NCBI GenBank assembly: GCA_000733355.1
Contig: JNVV01000024.1
Span: forward strand, 327,865-391,864
Length of the DNA: 64,000 nt
Reading direction: 5' to 3'
Source of the DNA: Falciphora oryzae
Lineage: Eukaryota; Ascomycota; Sordariomycetes; Magnaporthales; Magnaporthaceae
The notes below the pieces were generated by a model, which was given only the letters and a program-made list of their open reading frames with translations, was not told the origin of the DNA and searched no databases. Shown in pieces: positions 36,901 to 46,764 of the stretch; within the stretch, counting starts at the first letter, position 1, and the number at the start of each line of letters is the position of its first letter. A program made the translations under genes and the position numbers.

Positions 36901-38669
36901 TGACCGCTAGCGAGAACCTCGCCATCAACGCTCATCCAAAATGGAGCCAAGTCACCGTCGTATACCCGATACAGAACACAGCCGACGCCATGGCGTGCAG
37001 GGACCTGGGCAGCTGGCCGGCCCCTCCCCCGAACGGCAAGTTTCGGAACGCTGATTTCAACGACAACCGTCGCTTCTTTGTCACCATGGTCAATGGCAGC
37101 CCCTACCGGCTGTCTTTGACTCGGAAGGACTCGTATCAGATGACCGAGTTCACATATGCGGATGTTGACCCCGGGTTCAGCCCACAATTCTCCATGTACT
37201 ACGGCCCGGGAACGTTTGTCGACACTAACGGCGAGGCTGTAGGTTCCCGCCTTGGCTAACGCTGCTTCCACTTCTTGTCATCTTTGACCAGACAATGATA
37301 AAAAGCTGACCAAACACACCAGTACTACCGACTCGAGGGCACCAGCAAAACATTCCAGATCCACGGCACGACCAACGACAACGACCCGACGTACAAGCTC
37401 CGCGCTAGATATGTCTTCGACGGCATGTCGGCGAACGGTGTGCCGCAAGGATCAAGATACGAGCTCCGATCGAGGGGCGGCGAGCGGGCAGTCAACTTCG
37501 TCCTCACCGGCAGCGAGAAGGTCGGGTACTGGACCAGTGTGAACCCGCCCGTCTCATGGATGAATGCGCTACTTCCCATCATTGGCGGGAGGAAACTGAA
37601 GCACATCTCCCTGCTGGGCTCTCACAATGCTGGCATCTCCTTTAGGAATGGAGGTAAGGCTGTGCACGTCGGGCGGTTTGCGACGTACCCTCCTAGACAA
37701 CATCTAACGATGGCGCAACCCCTCCAGGAACCATTGGCCCTGAAGCGGCTTCGCTCTGCCAGGGGCTCAACATCTACGGTCAACTGATGGCCGGGTCGCG
37801 CTGGTTCGACATCCGGCCTGTGATCGGAAATGGGGGCCAGCTCCTGACGGGGCATTACAGCGGGCAGAGTGCGCCTGTGTTCGGCATCAACGGGCAGGCC
37901 CTGGCCGACATTGTGGACGACATCAACCGCTTTACAGCGGCCAACCCCGAGCTCGTGGTCCTTTCGCTTTCCCATGGTGGGCCGCCAAACCTCTTCAATA
38001 CGCCCGGTGGTTTCCCTGCTAACGTATTTTGCCGCTGCAGCCATGCAGACCGATGACGGCTACCGAGACCTCAACAACGTCGAGTGGGACCGCGTGTTCG
38101 ACGCCCTTGAGCGGCTCAACTCCCGCTGCACCGGACTCTCGGGCCAGATCCCAGACATGACGCTCGAGTCGCTGATCGGGTCTGGACGCGCCTGCGTCGT
38201 CGTGCTCTCCGACGGCGGCAACGTGCGGCCCGCGCAGGGCGTCTACCGGCCCTCGGACAGCTTCGACTTCCTGGACCACTGGAGTGACAGCGACAAGGTG
38301 GCCGACATGACGTCGGACCAGACCGGCTGGGTCCGCGCCAACCGCAACCTCGTCTCGGACGCGGGCGCGCGCCGCGACCGCTTCTTAATCTCGCAACACA
38401 TCCTCACCGTCAAGGCGCTCAACGTGCTGGTGGCGTCCATCGAGAAGTACGCCGTCGAGATTGCGTACGATACCCTCTTCTGGCGCGTCTTCTCTGCCTA
38501 CACGCCCTGGAGCTTCCCTAGCGTGCTGCTCATGGACTACGTCGGGATCCTGTACAAGGGCGACAGGAGCCTGCTGCCTGAAGCTGGCGAGGCGAGGGCA
38601 TTCGTCATGGCTGTTAACGTCGGCTTGGCGAGTCGAAATTGCTGGCTAGGGGGCGGCTCTTTGGAGTGA
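33905..38669 (+). CDS. Secreted GH55 exo-beta-1,3-glucanase fused to a PLC-like phosphodiesterase domain
   Basis: Eight exons (33905-35787, 35850-36004, 36041-36272, 36345-36718, 36781-37238, 37323-37653, 37728-37976, 38041-38669) give 1436 residues, all phases consistent. Signal peptide MFSHVPFALAAALLCLWSPASA. After an unusual pro-like stretch come two pectate-lyase-like beta-helix starts, VFRNVRDFGAKGDGRTDD (near residue 181) and WVHMKDFAKGDGKTDD (near 558), the twin-barrel layout of GH55, which cleaves beta-1,3-glucan. The GH55 part ends near residue 1030. A short linker domain follows, then a PI-PLC X-like region: LLGSHNAGI (near 1134), GSRWFDIRP and LLTGHYSG supply the two histidines and Arg/Asp typical of that fold, and it continues to a hydrophobic C-terminus. 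Introns are 36-84 bp. Likely extracellular or wall-bound. Normal GH55 enzymes end before the PLC part, so the fusion is notable. Confidence 0.9.
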
Positions 38670-38692
38670 TAACCTCGTGTATACAAACAACT

Positions 38693-39765
38693 TTAGACCA
38701 TAATATGTTCGCATTCATCCGCGCAGGTCTTTTCTCCCCCAATCACCCGCACCGGAAAGTCTTCAAGCTTCTTCAGGACGTCAGCCCTACAGCCTTGGTG
38801 ACTGGCTAGCCGGCACAGTTCCGGTCCCAGCCTCAGCAGCTTGCCCCTCCTCCTCAAGCATGGCTTGCGCACGGCTCCATAGAGGGGACGTAGGAGTGAC
38901 CCGCTTGATACGCTCCTTGGCTGCCTTGACGGCCTCCTCGCCCAGCGTGGAAGTAGATAGCCTTGGACTAGGAGGGAAATTACGGCCCTCAGGCCAGCGA
39001 AAGAGGCCTGTGGAAGTAGATGCATGGCGTCCCCCTCCCTCAAGAACCAAGAATGGTATCTTTGCTTACCTCGAGGTCTGTCTCGCCCCTGTCAAACACC
39101 ACCACGCCCCCCAGGATCCTGGTCTCTACCCAGTGCTCTGCCGCACCCGCATCGCCGTCCGGGTAATGTTTAATGTATGTATAGTTCCTGTTGCGAAATG
39201 CCAGGCGGGGCAACGGGATTGGCCAAATCTTGCCAGAAATCATTGCGGCCTGGCTCTCAACACCGTACCAGTCCGCGTGTAGCTTGTGCGGGTACGGCCT
39301 GGCGTCCGTCTGGTAGATGTTCACGGCGATGGAATGCAAGGCCACAACAACCAGCTCGACCAGCCGAAGATCGTATTCCGTCGTCCCGGGCGCCCGGGCG
39401 TCCCGGAAGGCGCGCAGGAGCCGCTCGCGGAACCACAGCCGGCCGAGGTCCAGGGATTCCCGCAAGCCCCTGGCCTTTTCGAGAGAACCCGCGCACAGCC
39501 ACGTGTGGTTGAGCACGTGCACGGGATGTGTCCTGCTCATGGGGATCTTGCGCTCCCCCCACTCGGCAATGGTGGGGAGCCCGGCGAAGGCGAACTTGGC
39601 AAGCTCGGTGGCCAGCACGTTGGCGACGGCGCGCTTGTAGGCCGCCAGGCGGGCGCCTTGGAGGATGCTGCCGGCAGGCTGGAGGTCCAGCTCAACTGCC
39701 GTCGGCGGCGGCGTTGGCACACCGCGAAACAAGCTCTCGTAGTAGTCCCGAGAGAACATCGGCAT
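38693..39765 (-). CDS. Unrecognised protein; second exon frame uncertain
   Basis: Exon 1 runs 39765-39070 (232 codons, starting MPMFSRDYYESLFRG), ending at a GTAAGC donor after DRGETDLE. An acceptor at 39008 gives a 62-bp intron. Spliced so, exon 2 reads to a stop at 38693, but this reading looks poor (Arg/Ser/Leu-rich). The better-looking frame (LFRWPEGRNFPPSPR, then EEAVKAAKERIKRV, ending at 38787) is one phase off, so either the splice differs or there is an indel. The first part has a helix-rich look, with HPVHVLNHTWLC and HKLHADWYGVESQAAMISGK. No signal peptide or membrane segment was seen and no family is recognised. It is tail-to-tail with the GH55-PLC gene. Confidence 0.6.
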
Positions 39766-40324
39766 GGCTTTCGGCCTGTGGGCTGGTCGTTCGGTCCTGG
39801 TTGGTGCTGCAACGGCGATGTTAGACGAAGCAATGGAGACAGAGGAAGAAAAGAAGCAGACGGGTGGAAGGAGGATGGGATTGCTGGATGCCCGAGGCTC
39901 TCAAGCGAATCAACCACGTGCATTGCGGGGCTCTGCCTCAGCCGCCCAACCTACAGTCTGCCTAGTGTGTCGTGTCCCCGGACCAACGCCCGGCATGTTG
40001 GTGTCTAGTTTGGTACAAGAAACGTGCCAGGCAGCATGCAGCCCAGTGGCGCAGTTTGCGCAGCAACGCCTAGTTGGGCTGACCCCGCACATTTCCATCC
40101 TTGACTTTAAATAACAACCTGCCTCGTGCTCCTGGCTCCCCGCCGCCTTCCCGCCTAACCCAAACTCCATCGACCCCAAACGTTAGCGTCCGTCATTCGG
40201 ATGTATCCCTGGAGCTGTGACGAGGTTGAGTGTACTCGCGCCGTGTGCTGATTTCGCAAAGACGAACAAACAGACGACTCCGAACGCCCTGCGATCTCCC
40301 GACGCCAGGTCAGGCCAGGTTTCC
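39766..40324. other. Divergent upstream region
   Basis: Between the minus-strand hypothetical gene and the HET gene. No gene or motif supported. Confidence 0.45.
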
Positions 40325-41265
40325 ATGGCGGAGCAATCGAGAATGCCGGCTTTGGCGCCGCAGGAGATAATCCGACACGAGCCAAACTGCGACAAAAGCG
40401 GAGAGTATCCCTTCATCGACCTGGAAGATGGATTCGCGAGATGTCAGGGTTGCGACGCCATGTTCTTCTACGACGATGCCCCAGTGGCCCCTTCAGCTGC
40501 CCCTTCGTCTTCGCCATCCAGCCCTTATCGAGACCAGCCTGAACCGGCCTACCGCGATACGACTGATACCAGCCACGGCATCGACGATGGCTCGCCTTCT
40601 TCGACTGATACTAGCCAGGCATCGACGATGACTCGCCTTCGTCGACTCATACCAGCCACGGCATCGACAATGACTCACTCGCCTTCTTCAGCCGCCATTA
40701 TACTTGACAAAATGTGCTGTGGACAGTGGACGCGCCTTGCCGGATATTATGCCGTCTACGGCGAAACCGTGAGCATAGATATCTCTGCCTGCGAACGGAA
40801 ATGCCCAGCATGCGACGTCATCGAAAGGATAATTAGAGAGGGAGAGGACAACCTATCTCCTTGGGGCATCCACAGGGCACAAGCCCGCATTCTAGTTCAG
40901 GAGCAACGTTCCCTTCTGGCTGTTGAGCTTGAGGACTCAACCTTTCTCTTGGGCTCCATCCAAGGTTGTTCCACACTGCTGCGTCACCATTTATGGTCGA
41001 GTCTAGTAGGGATTCTGCTTACTCTCAAGTCACAGGCACCCCCAATCCGTGGACCCTGAGTGGATTCCTCCCGCCAGACACGCTCTCGGCCGCCGACATA
41101 AAGGCTCGTGTTGGCCAATGGCTGGATGATTGCACTACCAACCACTCCAGATGCCGACCGCATTCTACCGATCCTGTTCTACCTACAAGAGTGCTCAAGC
41201 TTAGCCCCAGAGCTCCGAGCACGGTTAACTTATGGGAGACCAGAGGCAGCACAGGTCGCTACATA
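40325..41265 (+). CDS. HET-domain incompatibility protein, 5' part (gene interrupted by transposon)
   Basis: Exons 40325-40964 and 41030-41265, with a 65-bp intron (GTTGTT donor, AAG acceptor, phases agree). The first exon carries Cys-containing pieces (CQGCDAMFFYDD, CERKCPACDV) and a Ser/Thr-rich stretch from a 41-46 bp tandem DNA repeat. The second has the run-in typical of fungal HET proteins: WLDDCTTNHSRC, LPTRVLKL and VNLWETRGSTGRYI. In this family that run-in is followed directly by LSYCWG. Here it stops at the TA dinucleotide 41264-41265, where a pogo-like element begins; the sequence resumes in the same frame at 43421. As it stands, translation would run into the element. Confidence 0.8.
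40561..40689 (+). repeat. Three-copy 41-46 bp tandem repeat in the HET coding sequence
   Basis: Copies at 40561-40602 (42 bp), 40603-40643 (41 bp) and 40644-40689 (46 bp) share gactgatacc-agccacggcatcgac wording. Since the lengths are not all multiples of three, the copies are read in different frames, yet the gene stays open. Confidence 0.75.
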
Positions 41266-41315
41266 AGTCGGAACACCCCATGACCGCGCACCCCCATGAC
41301 CGCGCACGAGCGTAC
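41266..41315 (+). repeat. Left terminal inverted repeat of pogo-like element
   Basis: Begins AGTCGGAACACC; matches the reverse complement of the right end with two or three mismatches over about 50 bp. Confidence 0.9.
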
Positions 41316-41771
41316 GGATCCGCACCACCAACAACGCCGTTTTATATCTGCAAAATAAAACTATTCACAACCCACAACGATGCAATCCTGGGTATCTTCC
41401 TGCTTAGAATCGTTTGACGATTCCAGTGATGCTTTAGGCTCCTTTAAAATCCCACGTCTTTTTTGGTAAATCCGCCTCCCAGATACAAAGGTTTCGTTCG
41501 GGTCCGGTTTAACTGCCTTCCTTTTCCGCCCTTGCAGTGCTTCCAATTGTGCTTCCAACGCTTTGATTTTTTGCGAGGCTATAGTGATTTTTAAATCCTT
41601 TAATTCGTAGCTTTTGCGGATTTTTTTAAGCTAAAGCCGTTTGGTGGGGGTGGTTGGGATTGTACGGCTGAAATCCTTTATTTGGGAGGCCAATTTTCGA
41701 TTTTGTTTAGGAGTGCTCCAGTTTCTTTTGACGGCGTTAGGCAGCTTCGGGGGGTTCTTTTGTCGCCTTTG

Positions 41772-42330
41772 TTACCTCGTAGGGGTTTTAAAAGCTTCGT
41801 AATCGTTTTTATTAAAATTTTCGAGCAAAAGCCGGCTTATAAGCGGTTTTGTTAAACGTACCGGCCATAAGCCAGATGCATACCAACCCGTTTTAATATT
41901 AACTGCCGTAATGCTTTTGTTTCGTGCGTGCTTATATGCTTTTAAGAACTTTCGTTTGCTTACCGCCGTAAAGCAATAAAAAAGGGCTAGGGCGAGGATT
42001 ATAGCTTTGTACGCCCTTTTTAGGGGTAAGAAAACCGCTAGGTTAAGTGGTTGTAGAACGTGCGACGAATAGGCCGGCAAATAGAGGAGAAAAACGTCGT
42101 TTTAGTAGCAAAGGAATTGAAAACGCTTTATAACGTAAAATCCGTGGCCATTTAAAATCAGAAGGCGCTTTAAGGGAAGGTCGGGGCGGGTGGCCGGGAG
42201 GTAGATCTTTTCGAGCCATTTAACGCCGGTACAATCCGTAGTCCACCCGTTATCCGTATAGGTAAATTCCTAGTCGTTAAATCGGCCGTTTCTTTCGGGA
42301 AACCACTGGTTTTGCACGTATTTTCCTTTA
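41772..42330 (-). pseudogene. Transposase DDE domain (pogo type), inactivated
   Basis: Minus-strand reading NQWFPERNGRFND-stop-EFTYTDNGW, then LLILNGHGFYVIKRF, then LPAYSSHVLQPLNLAVFLPLKRAYK. This is the DDE_1 pattern, with catalytic Asp replaced by Asn and several stops. Confidence 0.85.
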
Positions 42331-43067
42331 AATATAATAAACGGCCGAAGCTTTACCTGTCACACGGAAAAACCCGTGGACCCAACTAGTCGGCATCACG
42401 AGTCGGCCTCACGGAGGTTTGAAGACCCGCATAGGCGGTTAACGGCCCTGAGGCCAAGCGGTGAAGGTCGGAAGGCAGTGTGAATCATGTACTCGATACT
42501 TCGCACGGATCATAAAGGGTTTATATAAACCCTGCTATCTCCTATGTCCTTCACGAGAGATTCCTTCCTCCTTAAGCATCTCTTGAGCCCATAGAAAGAT
42601 TATCTGCAATTTAGAGATTCTTTCTCCAAGCCGTCTTTGACCCCTTGTTACATTACCCCCGTGGCGGAAATGCATTTGATAAAAGAGGTCCAAATGCGTT
42701 TCCCCGGCTTTTTTTTTTACAACGGCTGGGTGCTTAAAGCATTTAAAACGAAGCCGTTGCCCGTGCGGCCCTTTTAGAGGCCGCCTTCGTTAACGTTCTA
42801 GCGGTGTTGGGGAGGAATTTTTTTGATTTCCGGTATTTTAAAACGGTGCTACCATTCCCTGATTACGGCCGTTGTAGCCCCGTTGACGCGTTCCTTTTCC
42901 ATACCCCGGCCTTTGTGGATTTAAATTTCCGGATGCCGTTGCAAAAAAGCCGCCGGCTAACGTTTCCTTAAAAGCGTAGAGTCGCTGGCGGCTTTGAGGA
43001 TCTTTTGCGCGTAGTAGCGTAACTTTCCGTACGTTGGAGGAAGCCCTAGAGAGGTTTGCAGGCGTAC

Positions 43068-43292
43068 CTAAGTAGCTAAATGCTTTTTTTGTACACCGGA
43101 AAGCCGTTGCCGTGGTTTTTTTGCTTGCCGGATAGTTTCCGCGCCGTGAACCCGGCCCCGGAGGGTGGATTCCGGGATCGCTATTTGCCGGGCGGCACTA
43201 CGGATTGACCACCCCCGGCGGAGTAAATCGAAAGCTTTATTGATATTTTCTTTTGTATAACGAACGGCCATCTTTCCGCTTACAAAATGCAC
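43068..43292 (-). pseudogene. Transposase N-terminal helix-turn-helix
   Basis: 74 codons still open, with RYTKENINKAFDLLRRGWS and SAARQIAIPESTLRGRVHG, a psq-type DNA-binding motif. It corresponds to ENVAEAFALMRKGWSRRAAA and IPESTLRGRIKG in the second copy at 53.3 kb. Confidence 0.85.
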
Positions 43293-43368
43293 TAAAAACT
43301 AGATTAAACGGATGAAAATTGATCGAACGGTGGAAATATATTGTGTGCGCGTTGCGCCGGTGGTGGAG

Positions 43369-43418
43369 GTACGCCCGTGCGCGGTTATGGGGGTGCGCGG
43401 TCATGGGGTGTTCCGACT
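43369..43418 (-). repeat. Right terminal inverted repeat of pogo-like element
   Basis: Ends GGTGTTCCGACT on the plus strand and is followed by TA. Carries one G-to-A type change (ggttatggg for ggtcatggg) relative to the other direct copy. Confidence 0.9.
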
Positions 43419-43420
43419 TA

Positions 43421-44692
43421 TGCCTCAGCTACTGTTGGGGGAAAGGCGACTTTACCAAGACCACTCCGTACACTTTCGACAGCCACGTCCAAGGAATCAA
43501 CCCAGCTACACTGCCACCAACGTTTCAGCACGCTATCGAGATCGCTGGCGCACTGAACGTGCAATATCTCTGGGTGGATGCTCTTTGCATAGTCCAAGAC
43601 AAAGAAAATCCGGTCGACTGGGAACGGGAATCAGGCCACATGGCCGAAATTTACCGCAGCTCATACCTCACCTTGGCCGTCACCTGGGCCGACTCGGTCG
43701 ACGGCGGCTGCTTCCCCGCCAGGCGGAGTGTCGTGGTCGAACCCGTGATGATGCGGGAGATGGCGCATTTTCCCAACGAGGCGACGCCAGACAATCCGGG
43801 CTCGATTGCCTTCCCCCTCCTAACGCGAGCGTGGGCCTACCAGGAGCGAATTCTAGCGCCACGAGTCCTCCACATCGGCGGCCAGGAGCTGCTGTGGGAG
43901 TGCTGTGAATGCCGCCTATGCGAGTGTGGAGGAGCAAGCTACCTTCTCCACGAGGTTGAGAAGCGAGAGTTTCACGACATCACCACCAACACCGAGTCTG
44001 GGCCGAGGGGACAGCGCACTCCACAAATGCTCTATCGTCAAATGGTTATGCAGTACTCGACACTGCAAATGTCGTACGCCATAGATAGGCTGCCTGCATT
44101 CTCCGGGCTGGCCGAGGAGATGAAGCGCGCGAAAAGCTGGACATATGTGGCCGGCCTGTGGAAGGAAACACTGATTGCTGATATGTGTTGGTACAGAAGT
44201 TCCCAAACACCGTCTGCTCGGGTCCCCTGGAGGGCGCCGAGTTGGTCCTGGGCATCGGTCGACGGGCAGGTTGAGTACGACCAAGCGCTTTTTATCGATT
44301 ACTACAACGAGTACGTGGAGTACGCCGAGATGAAAGAAGCCCAGTGTGCCCCGCCAGGTGCCTCGAGCCCCGGACAAGTCAAAAGCAGTTTCGCTAGGAT
44401 CGAGTGTTATTTGGTTCCTGCTTCTGTGAAGAAGAATGATTTGTGGATTTATAATGACTCCCTGAGGCTAACATGGCATCCTGATGGGACATACGAGATG
44501 AAACTAGACGGGAGGTACTTTTTCATACCAATGGTTACAGCGGGGTGGACCTTGAGTGGCCTCGTTGTCAAGTTTACTGGCCGGGATGCGACGGAGATGA
44601 TACGCCTCGGGCTGGCGGAGATTCACCAAAATCCGTCCAACGGAACCCCATGGTGCCCCGCCGGTGAGAGGAAGAGCGTTGTAATAGTGTAA
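43421..44692 (+). CDS. HET-domain incompatibility protein, 3' part with the HET domain
   Basis: 424 codons including the stop, open throughout. The HET domain starts at once with LSYCWGKGD, followed by YLWVDALCIVQD (second motif), MAEIYRSSYLTLAVTWADS and AWAYQERILAPRVLHIGGQE (third motif), then a C-terminal region with APSWSWASVDGQV. HET domains trigger growth arrest or cell death when non-self is met at hyphal fusion. Setting aside 41266-43418 and one TA, the 5' and 3' parts form one frame of 715 codons in three exons. The gene sequence shows no RIP-type stops although the inserted element does. The start codon for a separate product is not evident. Confidence 0.85.
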   Translation, partial: CLSYCWGKGDFTKTTPYTFDSHVQGINPATLPPTFQHAIEIAGALNVQYLWVDALCIVQDKENPVDWERESGHMAEIYRSSYLTLAVTWADSVDGGCFPARRSVVVEPVMMREMAHFPNEATPDNPGSIAFPLLTRAWAYQERILAPRVLHIGGQELLWECCECRLCECGGASYLLHEVEKREFHDITTNTESGPRGQRTPQMLYRQMVMQYSTLQMSYAIDRLPAFSGLAEEMKRAKSWTYVAGLWKETLIADMCWYRSSQTPSARVPWRAPSWSWASVDGQVEYDQALFIDYYNEYVEYAEMKEAQCAPPGASSPGQVKSSFARIECYLVPASVKKNDLWIYNDSLRLTWHPDGTYEMKLDGRYFFIPMVTAGWTLSGLVVKFTGRDATEMIRLGLAEIHQNPSNGTPWCPAGERKSVVIV

Positions 44693-45510
44693 ATATTTAT
44701 TTAACTACCCTATTCTGTGCAATATGTATTCTCGGAGGGCACTCCCACAAGGATTTGTGGTCACGGCCGCGGAATCGATAATTCGAGCGGGTGTGTATAG
44801 CCCACACTACCACCTAATTAGTAAGAAGAAAACAATTTATAAACGAAGTCGAGCAATGGTTGATGTGGCCGACAAATACTGCCCCTCGTACTCGAGCATC
44901 CATACACTTAATTACCTTTATTTCTACAATAACTACCTGAGCGACTGGCCGAACTATGAGTTGTTGTTTGGCCTTAGGGCGCTTCGCCCTGCGGATCCTG
45001 TTGGCCACGCCCCAGTGCCGAGCACTTGATCGGCAGCTAACTGTCACAGTAGCTTAAGTTGGAAAACAATATAACCTGGAAATTCCGCTGGGATTCATGG
45101 GGATAGGCAAGGCTGCAAACAGAGTTATAGCATTGTGGTGCACTTTTGAATGCGTTTAAGCAGCAGAATAATGCTTTATATCATCGCAATCGGCGCGATC
45201 GATAATTATGAGGTCTACAGCTGAGGCTATGAGGTCTATCTGGAGTGTACTCAAAAACGAACCATCCAGCGGGAAACAAGGTCGAAGCGAAAAACGAAGA
45301 CAAGATAACAACGTTGAAGACCTTGTCCGTCAAAGCTCTAATTAGCCGAAATAATGTACCGCCGCTGCTTTTGGCCAGTGCTCAAGCAGAGAGTACGCCC
45401 ATCTACTTCTTCATAGCATCTGGGGAATCGGCACGTCGCCGCCTCCCGCCTCCAAAGCCCAGCTCTTTCGCTGTTGTTTTAGGCAGCGGCGACGGTTTCG
45501 GTTATGTTCT
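44693..45510. other. Intergenic, no gene seen
   Basis: AT-rich stretch between the HET gene and the repeat-protein locus. No supported gene or repeat. Confidence 0.45.
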
Positions 45511-45512
45511 GC

Positions 45513-46164
45513 TTAGTGGGTGGCACCGCCCTCGTTGTGGACAACAGTCATGCTCGCAACGGCCTCCTCAAGGGGCGCGCGAGGCTCGACGGCGTTGCTG
45601 GCGCCACGGGGTTGGTTGGGCCGGGAGACCTGCGTGGCCTTGGACGGCGAGAGCGGCGGGTCCTCCTCGCGGCGCTGCCTGGGGGCGGCGCCGCCTTTGT
45701 GGTGGACGACGGTCACGTCGGCAACCCCCTCCCCGAGCAGGGCACGAGCCTCGACGGCGCCGTGATCGTCGCGGGGGGGATGCCAGTTGGCGGCGCGCCC
45801 TCGTTGTGGACCCGGGTAGTCTTCGTTTTGGCGCGGTTAAGGGGCTCGCGGCGCTGCTTGGGCGGCCGTTGCCGGAGTTGTGGGCCTGGGTGGTCCTCAT
45901 CGCCGCGGCTTCAAGGGCCCTCACGGCGCTGGCGAGGGGCGGCACCGCCTTCGTTGTGGACAATCGTCATCGTGCGGGTGCTGGCTTCAACTCGTCGCGA
46001 CGATGCCAGTTGGCGGCGCCGCCCTCGTTATGGACAACCGTCATGTCGGCGACGACCTCCTGGAGCGGAGCGCGAGGCTCGATGGAGGCGGCGTCCTTGC
46101 CGGGCAGCGTGACAGGGGAGGCCAGTGCCATGGTGGTAAGGAAGACAGCGGCGCAAGCCTTCAT
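45513..46164 (-). pseudogene. Decayed secreted repeat protein with dibasic sites (KEP-like)
   Basis: The minus strand begins at 46164 with a signal peptide (MKACAAVFLTTMALASP). A module follows: EPRAPLQEVVADMTVVHNEG, ending GAANWH-RR-DE. The VHNEGGA core recurs five times (about 46043-46000, 45970-45941, 45818-45795, 45716-45687 and 45551-45513), and the preceding EPRAPL-type segment recurs at least three times. Two tails alternate after the core: ANWH(RR) and APRQ-RR-E. The first frame ends in TGA at 45967-45969, just where the second copy starts in another frame; the last two copies share one frame and end in TAA at 45513. Tandem repeats behind a signal peptide with RR sites suggest a Kex2-processed repeat protein, a class that includes pheromone and RiPP precursors. 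The frame breaks point to decay or sequence error. Confidence 0.45.
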
Positions 46165-46761
46165 CTTGGGCGACTGGAGTGTCCGAAAGACCTCGGTGCT
46201 GAGGAGGAAATGTAATGCTATCAGGGGCTGGCGGAAAGCGCTTGGTGGACTTGCTGCTTGTGTTGCGAAGGCTGATGCAGAGGAATTGTTGTCTGGCCGT
46301 GTGATGATAGAGTGGGAAAAAGCAGGCTAGAGAAGGAGGGTTGGATCATGTTCATATACAGGAATGTCTGTGAAACTAGATTATTGCCATAGTTCTTCGT
46401 TTCCTTCGGGTTTCTCTCTCTACCGGATGCTAGACATCGAAATCGGAAAACCCGGTTGCCTCTTGCGCTGCCTGCAGGCCCATGTCTTGCTGAAGACTGG
46501 AGACTAGAACATACCTCCTCGGGTGCCAAAATCCAATGTGGAGCTCGCTAGATGCCAAACCTTCTTTGCGGCAAACCCTAAAGTTTAATTTCTCCGGTCA
46601 TCTCCGTGGAATCGCCATCCTCCACCTATCATTCTGTGATCCAGCGCCACGGCGATTAACGACTCTCTTGACGTTTAAGCGACTGGTAGGGTGCTACCAA
46701 GGTAGCACAAAAGGGACATGGATGCCCATGGCCACTGTGGATGTTGGCTAAAAATGGAGTC
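46165..46761. other. Intergenic, no gene seen
   Basis: Upstream of the repeat-protein start and left of the MITE. No supported gene. Confidence 0.4.
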
Positions 46762-46764
46762 TAA

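Larger units (their letters stand above)
41266..43418 (-). mobile_element. Pogo-like (Tc1/mariner superfamily) DNA transposon, RIP-damaged
   Basis: 2153 bp between duplicated TA dinucleotides (41264-41265 and 43419-43420). Terminal inverted repeats of about 50 bp start AGTCGGAACACCCCATGACC and contain a subterminal direct repeat (CCCCATGACCGCGCAC, twice). The minus strand encodes a transposase with an N-terminal psq-type helix-turn-helix and a DDE domain, both broken by stops. Catalytic aspartates read Asn (LILNGHG for LILDGHG; LQPLNLAVF for LQPLDxxVF). The element cannot make its own transposase. Confidence 0.92.

Noticed and set aside
39286..40008. 240-codon plus-strand frame
   Set aside because: Antisense to the minus-strand hypothetical gene and its promoter; composition unlike a protein.
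45245..46330. 361-codon plus-strand frame
   Set aside because: Arg/Ala/Gly-rich, arises from GC-rich repeats; the minus strand has the signal peptide and codon-level repeats.
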